Assembly: GCA_025062295.1 (NCBI GenBank)
Contig: JANXAJ010000011.1
Span: 1-53,865, forward strand
Reading direction: 5' to 3'
Source: Bacteroidia bacterium
Lineage (GTDB): Bacteria; Bacteroidota; Bacteroidia; SpSt-205
DNA length: 53,865 bases
Numbering within the stretch: position 1 is the stretch's first letter; every line of letters begins with the position of its first letter. Below the pieces are notes generated by a model, which was given only the letters and a program-made list of their open reading frames with translations, searched no databases and had not been told where the DNA came from. Shown here piece by piece: positions 8,583 through 19,100 of this stretch. Both the position numbers and the translations under genes were made by a program.

Positions 8583-9389
8583 ATGAGGTATCTACTGGGT
8601 GCTTTCTTTCTTCTTCTGAGTTGTACCCGCAGAGACCTCATCACTATCAAAGGCAGCGACACAGTCCTTCCACTTAGTCAGGCTTTTGCTGAGGCCTTTT
8701 TGAGTTCAGGTTCAAATTTGCTTATTAGCGTAACGGGCGGCGGAAGCGGTGTGGGGGTAGCCGCCCTCCTTAATGAAGATACAGATGTTGCAATGACTTC
8801 TCGCCCACTCAAGCTTGCCGAGAGGCTTAAGTTTCAGCAGCGCGGCAAAGCCCTCATAGAGGACACGATCGCCTGGGATGTCTTAGCAATTTGCGTGCAT
8901 AAGAGCAATCCAATCCGACGACTGACCCGAGCCCAGCTTGCTGAAATCTACACAGGAAGGGTACGCAACTGGAAAGAGCTGGGTGGACCCGACCTTCCTA
9001 TCCTTCCCTATTCTCGAGAGTCGAGTTCTGGAACCTTTGAGTTTTTCCGAGAACATGTCCTTCGGGGACAGGATTTTGCCGCTCATGTGCGCTTCATCCC
9101 TGCCACTGGCATGATGGTTCAGTCAATTGCTCAGACCCCTGGCGCCATCGGCTACCTTGGCGTGGCATATGCCAATCCTTCGGTCAAGGTTTTAGCTATA
9201 GCGCAAGACGGAGATACTACTTTTTATCTTCCTGCTCGCTCTCGCTCTGAACTGGCTCACTATCCTCTTGCACGCCCTCTTTACTACTACTATGACTCAA
9301 GGGAAAGCCAGCGTTTAGAGCCCCTGCTTAGATTTATTCACTCCCCGAGGGGCAGGGAAATCGTGCAGCAAATCGGATACGTTCCATGA
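8583..9389 (+). CDS. pstS: Phosphate ABC transporter substrate-binding lipoprotein PstS
   Basis: A 268-residue periplasmic phosphate-binding protein. The ATG at 8583 gives a lipoprotein signal (GAFFLLLSC, lipobox Cys14), while the upstream ATG at 8457 would bury that signal behind 42 residues. Binding-loop motifs are present: KGSDTVLPL (23-31), TGGGSGVGV (51-59), and SRESSSGTFEFF near 144-155, plus GAIGYLG in the C-terminal part. It delivers phosphate to PstC and PstA, encoded just downstream. Its stop overlaps the pstC start as ATGA, so the five pst-phoU genes form one operon. Expression is probably phosphate-responsive, as in other bacteria, but no regulator gene is in the window. Confidence 0.95.
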   Translation: MRYLLGAFFLLLSCTRRDLITIKGSDTVLPLSQAFAEAFLSSGSNLLISVTGGGSGVGVAALLNEDTDVAMTSRPLKLAERLKFQQRGKALIEDTIAWDVLAICVHKSNPIRRLTRAQLAEIYTGRVRNWKELGGPDLPILPYSRESSSGTFEFFREHVLRGQDFAAHVRFIPATGMMVQSIAQTPGAIGYLGVAYANPSVKVLAIAQDGDTTFYLPARSRSELAHYPLARPLYYYYDSRESQRLEPLLRFIHSPRGREIVQQIGYVP

Positions 9390-10549
9390 GGGGGCGATGG
9401 GGTCAGCGTTTTCTCCAAGCTGCTGCCCTCACGACTTTCCTCGTACTGGGCGGATTGACTATATTCCTCTTTCGAGAGGGGCTCCCAGCCCTCTCCAAAA
9501 CGCCCTTTGAAGGGATAGTATTCGCTGTCCATCCGGACAATCCAGTCTCAACTTTGACGGCTGCACAGGTTCGAGCCCTAGTGCGTCAAGAAAAAAGATG
9601 GCAAGACTTCAATGGACCAGATACCGTTCTGATTCCCATTTACTTAGCTAACATAGAACGGTATGTGCCTCCCACTGCTTCTATTCAAGAGATTCGGCTT
9701 ATTCTGGACTCCCTGGCAGAATTTCCAGGGATTCTCTTCGCTCTTCCCCCTGCTCTCCTACCTTCATCAGTAAAGCAACTCCGAGTAGAGTGGGAAGGAT
9801 GGAAAGAAATCTTTTTTTCTACCCAATGGTCGCCGACTTACGAGCCTGTACCTGCCGTAGGATTTCTTCCTCTCTTGGTAGGCAGTTTGTGGGTCAGCAT
9901 CATTGGACTTGCTGTCGTGGTGCCTTTAGGTTTAGCAATGGCGATCTATGTAGTGGAGTTTCTCCCAAAATCTTTCTATTATCCGATAAAAATCCTATGG
10001 GAGCTTTTAGCTGGGCTACCTTCGGTCGTAGTAGGTTTCTGGGGGTTAGTGGTGGTAGTCCCATGGATTCAGAAGGTCTTCCGACTTACAGCAGGAGAAA
10101 CGGCTCTAACTGCGGGGATTCTGCTGGGATGGATGACGCTTCCCCTCATGGCAAGCTTAGTAGAGGAGGCCCTCCGAGCTATACCGCGGCTCTTGGAAGA
10201 ATCTAGCTATGGGCTCGGTGCAACCCAATGGCAAACTATTTGGCGGCTCAAGCTGCCTTATGTTTTTCCCTCCATTGCAACGGCGACACTCTTGTCAGCA
10301 GGACGCATCCTCGGAGAAACAATGGTAGTCCTCATGGTAAGTGGCAACTCACCCCTGCTCCACTTCTCTCCCCTTCAACCAGTCCGAACTTTGCCTGCAA
10401 CCTTGGCAGCCGAGTTGGGCGAAGCCCCCGTCGGAAGCTATCATTATCATGTACTCTTTTTGCTGGGAGTAATCTTGTTTATCTTGACTTTAGGTCTCAA
10501 TCTCTCCGCTTATCTTATTCATCCCAAGGATGCGCAAGCGGCGAGGTGA
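9386..10549 (+). CDS. pstC: Phosphate ABC transporter permease PstC with PstS-like periplasmic insert
   Basis: A 387-residue inner-membrane permease subunit. The first membrane helix is at about 12-30, and the BPD_transp_1 permease domain runs from about 158 to 380 with the EAA-loop segment EESSYGLGATQWQTIWRLKLP. PstC proteins commonly have about 300 residues, so this one is about 90 longer. The extra part (about 41-141) lies between helices 1 and 2, in the periplasm. It resembles the second half of the PstS encoded next door: VHPDNPVSTLTAAQV against VHKSNPIRRLTRAQL, then W-Q-D-F-N-G-P-D against W-K-E-L-G-G-P-D. The serine-rich phosphate loop of PstS is missing, so the insert may dock PstS or sense its state and probably does not bind phosphate. 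Confidence 0.93.
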   Translation: MRGRWGQRFLQAAALTTFLVLGGLTIFLFREGLPALSKTPFEGIVFAVHPDNPVSTLTAAQVRALVRQEKRWQDFNGPDTVLIPIYLANIERYVPPTASIQEIRLILDSLAEFPGILFALPPALLPSSVKQLRVEWEGWKEIFFSTQWSPTYEPVPAVGFLPLLVGSLWVSIIGLAVVVPLGLAMAIYVVEFLPKSFYYPIKILWELLAGLPSVVVGFWGLVVVVPWIQKVFRLTAGETALTAGILLGWMTLPLMASLVEEALRAIPRLLEESSYGLGATQWQTIWRLKLPYVFPSIATATLLSAGRILGETMVVLMVSGNSPLLHFSPLQPVRTLPATLAAELGEAPVGSYHYHVLFLLGVILFILTLGLNLSAYLIHPKDAQAAR

Positions 10550-11381
10550 AGCGCTGGCAACCCTCATAGTTACACTGATCAGTTGGGCAGCTCTTGTCAT
10601 CTTGGCTGGGGTCGTCGGGTTTATCACCTACAAAGGCTTAGGAGTGATTAGCTGGGAATTTCTAACAACTCCCATGCGGGAGGGGATGAAAAAAGGAGGA
10701 ATTGCCCCTGCAATCGTAGGAAGCATTTGGGTCACCCTCGTAGCTCTGGGGGTAGGAGGTCTAATCGGTACTAGTGCAGGCGCTTACCTTAGTGAGTTTG
10801 CCCGTCATCGCCGTCTGAAACAGCTAATAGAATTTCTCGTTACCACTCTCTCTGGCATCCCTTCTGTAGTATATGGGCTTTTTGGTCTTGCTCTTTTCGT
10901 GGTGACGCTAAATTTCGGTACTTCTATTTTGGCAGGAGGATTGACCTTAGCTCTCCTTTCTCTCCCTCTCCTCATTCGGAATGCCCAAGAAGCTTTCTCT
11001 AGTGTCCCCACTTCTCTCAAGGAAGCAAGCATAGGATTGGGCGCTTCAGAGATGCAGACTTTCCTACGAGTTACCCTCCCCATCGCTTTACCTCGGGTAC
11101 TGACAGGACTCGTTTTAGCCACAGGACGAATTCTGGGTGAGACGGCGCCCATTCTCTTTACAGTGGCTGCCTATTACCTACCGACTTACCCCCGCAGCTT
11201 ATTAGAACCTACTATGCTTCTCCCTTATCACCTCTATGTTCTGATTACCAGCGGCGTGAATGTCAAAGAAACCTACCCTATGGCATTCGGGACAGCTTTG
11301 ACCCTTTTGATCCTCACCCTATTTTTTACGCTCACAGCTGCTTATCTTCGCTTTAGACTCAAACAGAAATATCGTGTATAA
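10530..11381 (+). CDS. pstA: Phosphate ABC transporter permease PstA
   Basis: The second permease subunit of the phosphate importer (283 residues, about six membrane helices). It carries [17 protein letters not shown] in the conserved helix region and the EAA loop [21 protein letters not shown] that contacts PstB. The length is normal for PstA. Its start overlaps the end of pstC by 20 nt and its end overlaps pstB by 8 nt, so the three are translationally linked. No insert like that of PstC is seen. Confidence 0.95.
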   Translation: MRKRRGEALATLIVTLISWAALVILAGVVGFITYKGLGVISWEFLTTPMREGMKKGGIAPAIVGSIWVTLVALGVGGLIGTSAGAYLSEFARHRRLKQLIEFLVTTLSGIPSVVYGLFGLALFVVTLNFGTSILAGGLTLALLSLPLLIRNAQEAFSSVPTSLKEASIGLGASEMQTFLRVTLPIALPRVLTGLVLATGRILGETAPILFTVAAYYLPTYPRSLLEPTMLLPYHLYVLITSGVNVKETYPMAFGTALTLLILTLFFTLTAAYLRFRLKQKYRV

Positions 11382-12126
11382 GGTAGAAGCCCGAAAAGTC
11401 TCTGTCTGGTACGGCAGCTACAAGGCTTTAGACGAAGTGAGCCTCTGTCTAGAGCGCAATCAGGTATTAGCATTGATTGGACCCTCAGGATGCGGGAAAT
11501 CTACTTTCCTTCGCCTACTCAACCGAATGAATGACTACATCGAAGGCTTCCGCATGGAAGGTCAGCTCCTCATAGATGGAGAGGATATTTACTCTCCTGA
11601 GGTTGATCCCGTTTACTTGCGTCGTCGAGTAGGTATGGTTTTTCAGAAGCCTACACCTTTTCCCTTCTCTATTTACGAAAATGTAGCCTATGGTCTGCGC
11701 CTTCAGAATCGCTTGAAAGAGTCTCAGATTCGGGAACGGGTTGAACAGGCTCTGCGGCAGGCTGCCCTCTGGGATGAAATCAAGGACAATCTCAAAAAAT
11801 CGGCTTTAGCCCTCTCAGGAGGGCAGCAGCAGCGGCTCTGCATCGCTCGGACCCTCGCCGTTCGCCCTTCCCTTCTCCTTATGGATGAGCCCACCTCAGC
11901 TCTTGATCCCATCTCCACCGCTAAAATAGAGGAGCTTATTCATGAGCTGCGGCAGACTTATACCATCGTGATCGTTACTCATAATATGCAACAAGCCGCC
12001 CGTATCAGCGACATGACCGCTTTCTTCTACATGGGACGCCTCATAGAATACGGACGCACTAAAGACTTTTTCACAAATCCTCAACACCCCGAAACATTGA
12101 GATATATAACTGGTAGATTTGGATAA
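11374..12126 (+). CDS. pstB: Phosphate ABC transporter ATP-binding protein PstB
   Basis: The 250-residue ATPase of the importer, full length, with a GTG start inside the end of pstA. Walker [10 protein letters not shown] (about 36-44), the Q-loop [11 protein letters not shown], the ABC signature LSGGQQQR, Walker [14 protein letters not shown], and the switch His in [13 protein letters not shown] are all intact. The [14 protein letters not shown] stretch is typical of PstB and separates it from other ABC ATPases. It drives PstCA, and with PhoU it normally signals phosphate status to a PhoR kinase, which is not in this window. Confidence 0.97.
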   Translation: MYKVEARKVSVWYGSYKALDEVSLCLERNQVLALIGPSGCGKSTFLRLLNRMNDYIEGFRMEGQLLIDGEDIYSPEVDPVYLRRRVGMVFQKPTPFPFSIYENVAYGLRLQNRLKESQIRERVEQALRQAALWDEIKDNLKKSALALSGGQQQRLCIARTLAVRPSLLLMDEPTSALDPISTAKIEELIHELRQTYTIVIVTHNMQQAARISDMTAFFYMGRLIEYGRTKDFFTNPQHPETLRYITGRFG

Positions 12127-12128
12127 GT

Positions 12129-12818
12129 ATGAGCCTTATAGAAACGGAGATCGCAAAGCTGCGTTCGCGAGCTCACCAGGTAGTACAGTATGTCCGCCGC
12201 CAGCTTTACCTCTTGGAAGAGGGCATTCAACAAATGGATGCTCAACGATTGACCCAGATAGAGAGACTCCGAGAGGAAGCCTTAGAGGAAGATATGCGGC
12301 TGGACCGCCGATGTGCCCGCATTTTAGCCCTTCATCAGCCCGTAGCAAATGACCTTCGGTTCATATTAGCAGTGCTGCGCATGCATTTCTATTTAGATGA
12401 GATTGGAGAAAGGCTTGGTACCATCGGACGCCGATTAGCTCAGGCTCTTCCCCTTCTACAGACTGCCGAGCTACCCTTAGCTGATTTAGTGGCAAGCGTG
12501 CGCCGACTCTTAGAGGTGTGCATAGAAGCCTTCTTCCGAAGCGATACCGATAAAGCTAAAAAAATAAATGAGGAAGATGAATATGTAGATCAAGCCTATA
12601 AACGATGTGCCGCTTATATTACAAAGACCCTCGCCTGCCCTCTTACAGAGAGAGAAGCGGAAGCTTGGCTAAATGTAGCTTTTTCTATCAAAGACTTGGA
12701 GAAAATCGCTGATTATGCCACGGATATTGCTGATGCTTCCATCTATCATGCCGAAGGAGTCTATTACTGGCATCGTTTTGCTCGCCGCTCAAAGACCAGC
12801 CCGCAAGAGCTGATCTAA
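12129..12818 (+). CDS. phoU: Phosphate transport regulator PhoU
   Basis: A 229-residue all-helical protein made of two PhoU repeats. The metal-site style segments are EEDMRLDRRCARILALHQPVANDLRFIL in the first repeat and DEYVDQAYKRC, then IKDLEKIADYATDIAD, in the second. It links the PstSCAB transporter to phosphate signalling and restrains uptake. It follows pstB by 2 nt and closes the operon. Its last 30 bp overlap the 3' end of the convergent WbqC-like gene. I see no terminator between the two. Confidence 0.93.
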   Translation: MSLIETEIAKLRSRAHQVVQYVRRQLYLLEEGIQQMDAQRLTQIERLREEALEEDMRLDRRCARILALHQPVANDLRFILAVLRMHFYLDEIGERLGTIGRRLAQALPLLQTAELPLADLVASVRRLLEVCIEAFFRSDTDKAKKINEEDEYVDQAYKRCAAYITKTLACPLTEREAEAWLNVAFSIKDLEKIADYATDIADASIYHAEGVYYWHRFARRSKTSPQELI

Positions 12819-13277
12819 AATGGAAAGCTCTGATGGCGAGCATCGCTGGACAGGCCCAAGATATCTTTCACTCCAGCTCAGCCTCCATCCATAGAGCCGA
12901 GCAATCTCTAAAAGGACACACTCTGTGAACTGTGAAAGCCGCGTGAAAGGTGCTTGGAGATAGAGGTATTCTAAGAAGGGTTTCCATTCATAAAAGAAAG
13001 GGGCTTTGCCATATAAGGTAAGGAGAGTTCGCCAGTGATACAGACGCCAATGTTTATCAGTGGGCCATGTAGCCTCATAAGGAGAAGATTTGAGGGTGTG
13101 AAGGATGGGAATAGTAAGCCATCGCCCACCTTGAATGCGATAGCGATTAAAGCATGAGCCTTTTGGAAGGCAAGGAGGATAGGCGATTTGGAAGACCCGA
13201 AGGCGATTCGCCTCCGCCACCCATGAAGATGGAGGCCAGAGATAGGCGGGAAGAACCGACTCCGCGGATTCTACCAC
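12789..13277 (-). CDS. WbqC-like family protein
   Basis: A 162-residue protein with the WbqC layout: an N-terminal YLWPP motif in place of the usual YxP, then the conserved KGSCFNRYRIQGGRWLTIPI (family pattern K-x-x-x-x-N-R-x-x-I-x-x-x-G-x-x-x-L-T-I-P), then HWRLYHWRTLLTLYGKAPFFYEW. WbqC proteins occur in O-antigen clusters and elsewhere, and their reaction is not settled. The GTG start abuts the stop of the DUF4442 gene with no gap, so it is the last gene of the long parA operon. Its 3' end overlaps phoU convergently by 30 bp. Confidence 0.75.
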   Translation of the reverse strand: MVESAESVLPAYLWPPSSWVAEANRLRVFQIAYPPCLPKGSCFNRYRIQGGRWLTIPILHTLKSSPYEATWPTDKHWRLYHWRTLLTLYGKAPFFYEWKPFLEYLYLQAPFTRLSQFTECVLLEIARLYGWRLSWSERYLGPVQRCSPSELSILDQLLRAGL

Positions 13278-13817
13278 TTATGAAGGGACCTGAACAGAAT
13301 TGGAGCGACGAGGTCGGAGCGCTAAATTGCGCAAGTAAAGAATCTGACTTCCCTTTGCACATAGTTGCCCTTCAGTGTCATACAATTCAAACTCAAACTC
13401 ATATCTTGCTTTTCCTTCAGTCGTGAGAATTTGCCGGATCTCAGCCCACTGCTCTGGGGGAATGGAGCAGGTCAGGTAAAGAGCTCCCCGACTTGCCCGG
13501 ATAAACTGCATCTCCAGACGCTCAACCCATACTTCCAGGGGAATGCCTTCTCTCAGACACTTCTGCCAAAGCATCGTGCCATACCACATATCTACTGCGG
13601 AAAGCAAAGTTCCCCCAAAGAAAGTACCATTCAGATTGCGAGTGAAGAGGGAAGGACGAACCTTGACATGAATAGTGAGGAAATCATCTGAGATAGAGAG
13701 AGGGATGATTCGCTGAAAGAGTAAAGGGGGGTAAAGTCTTAATAAACGAAGAAGCTTTCGGGGTGAATAAGTCTTAGAGCGAATCCGCTTCTGAAGCCAG
13801 TGATATAACTTGTTCAT
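13278..13817 (-). CDS. DUF4442 hotdog-fold protein, possible thioesterase
   Basis: A 179-residue protein. After a helical start come VRPSLFTRNLNGTFFGGTLLSAVDMWYGTMLWQ and then LEMQFIRASRGALYLTCSIP, the pattern of DUF4442 and PaaI-like hotdog proteins, which often hydrolyse acyl-CoA or hold acyl groups. No catalytic residue can be assigned safely. The ATG at 13817 overlaps the stop of the upstream reductase as TGATG; a TTG one codon earlier is less likely. Its place between accA-linked genes and a WbqC gene is compatible with lipid or acyl work, but this is only context. Confidence 0.75.
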   Translation of the reverse strand: MNKLYHWLQKRIRSKTYSPRKLLRLLRLYPPLLFQRIIPLSISDDFLTIHVKVRPSLFTRNLNGTFFGGTLLSAVDMWYGTMLWQKCLREGIPLEVWVERLEMQFIRASRGALYLTCSIPPEQWAEIRQILTTEGKARYEFEFELYDTEGQLCAKGSQILYLRNLALRPRRSNSVQVPS

Positions 13818-14863
13818 CAACCGTATTCTATTTCTACCTCAGCAGTGAGAGGGATAGCCTGACAAGTCAGAATGTAGCCTTTCTCTATCTCCCAGTCTGA
13901 AAGCGCTTCTCGGACTGCCATATGAACCTGCCCTCTGTAGAGCTTGGCTCGGCAAGTGCAACAGATTCCTTCCTCGCACGCATAAGGAGGATCAAGCCCT
14001 GCTTCTTGTGCTGCCTGAAGGAGCGTCTGACCCCTTTTGACTTGCACTTGATAGGTTCTTCCGTCTAAGTGTATCACGGCTCGTGCTTCTTGAGGCGAGG
14101 GAGGTTCCACGAGTACTGCCTCCGGAAGAGGAGCCGTAAAATACTCCCGATGAATTCGCTGCGGAGGGAAGCGCAAGCGCTCCAATACATGAGTTGCCAT
14201 TTCCATCATCTCGGAAGGACCACAAATGTAAGCCTCCATAGGAAGGAGACGGCGACGAATGCGCTCTACCTCACTCTCAATCAGTTCAGGTGAAATCCGA
14301 CCCACCCGCCCTTCCCAGCCAGGGAGGGGCCGACTGAGAGTGTGAATCACTTCCAACCTCTCCAGATACTGACTGGCAAGCACAGATAATTTTTCCCGAA
14401 AAATGATATTTTCCTGATTCCGACTGCCATATAGGAGAAGAGCCCGACTTTTTGGTTCCGCAAAAAGCAAAGAGCGAATCATGCTATAGATAGGAGTGAT
14501 GCCACTCCCCGCCGCAATGAAGAGATATTGAATCGCTCGTCCTGGTTGCGGCTGGAGCGTAAAGCTGCCCAGCGGCGGAAATACCTCAAGCATATCCCCC
14601 ACCTCCAGATTCTGCCAAATAAAGTTGGAAACAATCCCCCCTTCTAACCGCTTGATGGTCAGCTGAAGATCTGCATCCATATATGGACTACTGGAGAGCG
14701 AATATGCGCGAGGATACTTTTTTCCATCTATTTCTACTCTTATGGTAAGGTACTGACCCGGAAGATATTCAAAGCCAGAAGCTGGCCTCTCCAATACTAA
14801 CGAGAAAGTATCAGGCGTTTCAATCCGTTTTTCCTTGATGCGAAGAGAGATATAACGGCTCAT
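13817..14863 (-). CDS. PaaE-like ferredoxin/flavin reductase
   Basis: A 348-residue, three-domain electron-transfer protein. The FAD-binding barrel is at about 1-105 with RAYSLSSSP for flavin; the NAD(P)H domain is at about 105-235 with [15 protein letters not shown] and the C-terminal CGPSEMM; a plant-type 2Fe-2S domain is at about 262-348 with Cys 296, 301, 304 and 334. It takes electrons from NAD(P)H through FAD to the iron-sulfur centre and passes them to a partner oxygenase or desaturase. PaaE of the phenylacetyl-CoA epoxidase has this order, but no paaABCD genes are here, so the partner is unknown; a fatty-acid desaturase or hydroxylase is possible. It overlaps accA as ATGA. Confidence 0.88.
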   Translation of the reverse strand: MSRYISLRIKEKRIETPDTFSLVLERPASGFEYLPGQYLTIRVEIDGKKYPRAYSLSSSPYMDADLQLTIKRLEGGIVSNFIWQNLEVGDMLEVFPPLGSFTLQPQPGRAIQYLFIAAGSGITPIYSMIRSLLFAEPKSRALLLYGSRNQENIIFREKLSVLASQYLERLEVIHTLSRPLPGWEGRVGRISPELIESEVERIRRRLLPMEAYICGPSEMMEMATHVLERLRFPPQRIHREYFTAPLPEAVLVEPPSPQEARAVIHLDGRTYQVQVKRGQTLLQAAQEAGLDPPYACEEGICCTCRAKLYRGQVHMAVREALSDWEIEKGYILTCQAIPLTAEVEIEYG

Positions 14864-15828
14864 GAAGATTGTACATTCTCTACCCAGCGACCCATCCGAC
14901 TGTATTTTTCTAATCGTCTTTCGACCAGCTCCTCAGGACTAAGGGCTAAGAGAGGGGGAAGGTCTGAAAGAATCTTCTCGCGAACTCTTCGAAAAACCTC
15001 GGTAGGATTCTTGTGAGCTCCCCCGAGAGGCTCAGGGATAATTTCATCTATGGTGCCGAGCTTGAGATTATCTTGCGCAGAGAGATGAAGGGCATCAGCG
15101 GCTTTTTCCTTGAACTCCCAAGAGCGCCATAGGATGCTGGCGCAGCTTTCAGGGGAGATGACCGAATACCAACTATTCTCAAGCATATAGATTTTGTCTC
15201 CTACCCCGATACCGAGAGCACCTCCCGAAGCCCCTTCTCCAATGATGAATACAAGGATAGGCACACGCAACTGAGCCATTTCGTATAGATTCCGGGCAAT
15301 CGCCTCAGCTTGACCAAATTCTTCAGCATGCATGCCAGGATGAGCCCCTGGCGTATCAATGAAAGTAATGACTGGCTTTCGCATCTTCTCCGCCAGCTTC
15401 ATAAGACGCCGAGCTTTCCGATAGCCCTCGGGGTTAGGCATCCCAAAGTTTCGGTATTGACGGCTCTTGGTATCCCGCCCTTTCTGCTGTCCAATCACAA
15501 TAACCCCATTCTCAGCTATCCGAGCTACACCCCCTACGATCGCTTTATCATCTCCGCCACAGCGATCCCCATGAAGCTCTATAAAATCCTCAAAAACCGC
15601 ATGGATGTAGTCCAGAGTGTAAGGACGAGCTGGATGCCGAGCAAGCTGGACCCGCTGCCATGGTGTGAGATTTTGATAAATATCACGACGAAGCTGCTCC
15701 AAACGGGCTTCTAATGCAGATAAGCTCTCAGAAATATCTAAGCCCGACTCCTCTGCTAACCGCTTTGTCTCTGCAATACGATTCTCTAACTCAACGATTG
15801 GCTTTTCAAAATCTAATACAACCTCCAT
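14860..15828 (-). CDS. accA: Acetyl-CoA carboxylase carboxyltransferase subunit alpha
   Basis: A 322-residue alpha subunit, which with AccD moves the carboxyl group from biotin to acetyl-CoA to make malonyl-CoA, the first step of fatty-acid synthesis. Visible are the N-terminal helical part (about 1-55), the conserved [11 protein letters not shown], the crotonase-like core with [14 protein letters not shown] and [34 protein letters not shown], and the C-terminal helices. The ATG at 15828 ([10 protein letters not shown]) begins the protein as in other AccA. A reading from 15888 would add 20 residues inside trxA. It follows trxA by 1 nt. accB, accC and accD are not in the window. Confidence 0.95.
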   Translation of the reverse strand: MEVVLDFEKPIVELENRIAETKRLAEESGLDISESLSALEARLEQLRRDIYQNLTPWQRVQLARHPARPYTLDYIHAVFEDFIELHGDRCGGDDKAIVGGVARIAENGVIVIGQQKGRDTKSRQYRNFGMPNPEGYRKARRLMKLAEKMRKPVITFIDTPGAHPGMHAEEFGQAEAIARNLYEMAQLRVPILVFIIGEGASGGALGIGVGDKIYMLENSWYSVISPESCASILWRSWEFKEKAADALHLSAQDNLKLGTIDEIIPEPLGGAHKNPTEVFRRVREKILSDLPPLLALSPEELVERRLEKYSRMGRWVENVQSS

Positions 15829-15829
15829 C

Positions 15830-16183
15830 TTAGGAAATGTGCGCCAATATCCGTCGCTCCAAAGCTGGACCAGAAAGGGCTCCCACAATCTTATCCACTG
15901 GCTGTCCAGCTCGGTATAGGATTAGGGTTGGTATGGCTTGAATATAATACTGCATTGGAATAAACGAATTTTCATCTACGTTCATTTTAGCAATCTTAAT
16001 TTTACCCGCATACTTCTGGGCGATTTGCTCTAAGATAGGGGCTATCATGCGACAAGGGCCACACCAAGGCGCCCAAAAATCAACCAACACAGGGATTGGA
16101 CTTTGGAGAACCTCAGCTGCAAAAGTAGAATCTGTAATCTCAATCGGGCGATCTAAAGGCTTTTTGGTCTCAGGAGACTGCAT
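15830..16183 (-). CDS. trxA: Thioredoxin
   Basis: A 117-residue cytoplasmic thioredoxin with the active site W-C-G-P-C (Cys41 and Cys44) in [18 protein letters not shown] and the cis-proline segment [12 protein letters not shown]. The first 15 residues are a short extra lead-in compared with E. coli thioredoxin. It reduces protein disulfides and feeds enzymes such as ribonucleotide reductase. Its start lies inside the 3' end of dnaE (14-nt overlap), so it is co-translated in the long operon. Confidence 0.95.
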   Translation of the reverse strand: MQSPETKKPLDRPIEITDSTFAAEVLQSPIPVLVDFWAPWCGPCRMIAPILEQIAQKYAGKIKIAKMNVDENSFIPMQYYIQAIPTLILYRAGQPVDKIVGALSGPALERRILAHIS

Positions 16184-19100
16184 ACGAAGCTACAACAAAA
16201 ATGCGGCTCTTCTTGTTCTCGAAGGTCAAAGGATGGACCTGGATCCCTAAGCGCTCTAACGCTTGATGGAATGGTGGGGTATAACGGATTCGCCATTCCG
16301 TCTGCATGAGAATCCGATTTTCTCCCTGATGATGAAGGAAAATAGACACGGGTACCTCTCCTCTCCACTCCTGAACGAGAGAGCCCAACTCTCTGAGGGC
16401 TTCCTCGGTAAGATGGGCAATATCCCACTCTAAGTAGAGAGTAGGGAAGCCGTTTTCCAAGGCTTGGGGTAGACGCTCAATTCGGCAAGTGCGCCATTCT
16501 CCTATACCTTCTGGGCGCTGAATGAATTCAGCCTCAATTAAAAATGGCTCTCCTACCTGCCCGCGCAGGTGGTCTGCCCAACTTTCCCACTGCGGAGAGA
16601 AAACGGTGAGTAAAAAACTACCGACCCGATCCTCAAAGCTGAGCCGAGCATAAGGTCTGCCGTGCTTTGAGCGCCGCTCGTCAATATCCATCAGAAGCGC
16701 CGCAGCTCGCACAAAACGCTCTGATGGCTGAGGATCATTGAGAAGCTCGCTTGCCGCTGCAGAAACCCCTGCCAAACGCATAAGAGGAGCAAATTCATCT
16801 AAGGGATGAGAAGAGAGAAAATAGCCGATATACTCCCGCTCCTGCCGAAGCTTCTCCGGAAGAGAGAGGATCCGCTGAGGGTCTTGAAGGCGAGGAGGGG
16901 AAGGAGGTGCTAAGGACACCATATCAAAAAGAGAGACCTGTACAGCCTGCCCCGTTTTCTGATAAGCAGAAGCATAATCTAAAATAAGCTGACGATTCGC
17001 CTCATGTAAGAGATACTCGCGCCGCCCCTCCACAAGAATATCCAGCGCCCCTGCATAGCACAAGCTTTCAAAGCTCTTTTTATTGAGTCCTTGCGGTAAG
17101 AGCCGTACAGCAAAGTCAAATACATCCTTGAAGGCCCCATTTCGCTTCCTCTCTTCTACAATTAGGTTAGCGAGCTTCTCCCCTAAATGCTTGATCCCCC
17201 CCAGTCCGAAGCGAATCTCCTGCTCATTAGGCACAGAGAAGCTCACCTCACTTGCATTCACACAGGGAGGAAGGACTCGTATGCCCAAGTCCCGCACTTC
17301 TTGAAGGAAAAACCCAACTTTCTCATAATCATCCGCATGATGAGTCAAAACTGCTGCCATGTAGGCTGCAGGGTAGTTTGCCTTCAAATAAGCGGTCCGA
17401 TAAGCTAAAATACTATAAGCCGCTGCATGAGACTTATTGAAGCCATATTCAGCAAACCGAGCCATTGTATCAAATACCTCTTCAGCAACGTGGCGCTCTG
17501 TACCATGAGCGACTGCACGCTCAATAAAAATCGCTCGCTGCTCTTCCATAATCTCTTTTTTCTTCTTGCCCATGGCTCGGCGCAAGAGATCCGCCTCTGC
17601 CAAAGAATAGCCCGCCATCACCTGAGCCACTTGCATGATTTGCTCTTGATAGACCATAATCCCATAAGTATTCTCTAAAATGGGTTTGAGACGAGGATCG
17701 GGGTAGGTAATATTCTCTTCGCCATGCTTGCGCCGAATGAAAGTGGGAATATTCTCCATCGGACCTGGACGATAGAGGGCATTCATAGCAATAAGATCCT
17801 CTATACAAGTGGGACGCAGCATTCGCAGATATTTCTGCATACCCTCCGACTCAAATTGGAATACCGCTACCGTAGCCCCATTTTGGAAGAGCTCCCAAGT
17901 TTTCGGATCATCAAGGGGGATTTTTTCTAAGTCAATTGGCTCCTTATCACCCCTTAGCTGCTGTATCAGCTCTACCGCTGTCCTGAGGATAGAGAGCGTC
18001 TTAAGGCCAAGAAAGTCCATCTTCAAAAGGCCGATGCGTTCGCAGTCGGGTCCATCCCACTGAGTAATCACTTGTCGGGTAGTTTCATCCCGAGAAACGA
18101 TAGCAAGGGGAACGTATTTCTGGAGGGTATCAGGGGCAATGATCACTCCAGCAGCATGGACTCCTGTATGTCGGGTTATTCCTTCTAATCGTGCTGCTGT
18201 CTCTAAGAGCCGCTTCCGAAGGGTCCCTTCTTCTTGGAGGAGCTCATGAAGCACATATGCTTTGGGGTTCTCAGCTGGATTGAGGGCGTCTTCCCATGTG
18301 ATGTTAGGCTTCTGAGGAATAAGGGCTGCAATCGCATTTACCTCTGAGAGCGGCATTTTGAGCACCCGTCCCACATCCCGTATAGCTGTTTTGATGCCCA
18401 TCGTCCCATAAGTGATAATCTGAGCCACATTCTGAGCACCGTATTTCTCCTGAACATACTGGATAACCTCGTCTCGCCTCACATCATCAAAGTCTATGTC
18501 AATATCAGGGGGACTGATCCGTTCTGGGTTCAAGAACCGTTCAAAGAGCAGTTGATAGGCAAGAGGATCTACATTGGTAATGCCCAAGCAGTACGCCACG
18601 AGACTGCCAGCAGCTGATCCTCGCCCAGGACCTACCCAAATCCCACGCCGCCGAGCTTCCGAAACGAAGTCTTGAACCACTAAGAAGTATCCTGAAAAGC
18701 CCATTTGGGCTATCACCCTGAGCTCATAGTCTAACCGAACCTCCACCTGGGATGGAAGCGGCACCCCGTATCGGACTTGTGCCCCTTCGTACGCTAAGTG
18801 CCGTAAATACTCATCCATATTACTGAACTGGGGAGGGATGGGATACTGCGGTAAAATCAGCGGCTTGTCAAAGCTCAGCTTCAAGTTGCATTTCTCAGCT
18901 ACCTCCTGCGTCGTGGTGAGAGCCTCCGTATGCTCTCGGAAAAGAGTCATTTGCTGCATCTCCGCCCGACTTTTCAAGTAGAAGTGAGAATTGAGCTGCC
19001 CCTGATCAGTAGCAAAGCGAAGTCGCCGAGGATCGTCTATCTCACTGCTTGTCTGAATAGCTAAAAGGAGGTCGTGAAGAGAAGCATCAGCTTCACAAGT

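Noticed and set aside
9810-10569. Plus-strand frames of 138 and 113 codons inside pstC
   Set aside because: These are out-of-frame readings of the pstC sequence with no start context.
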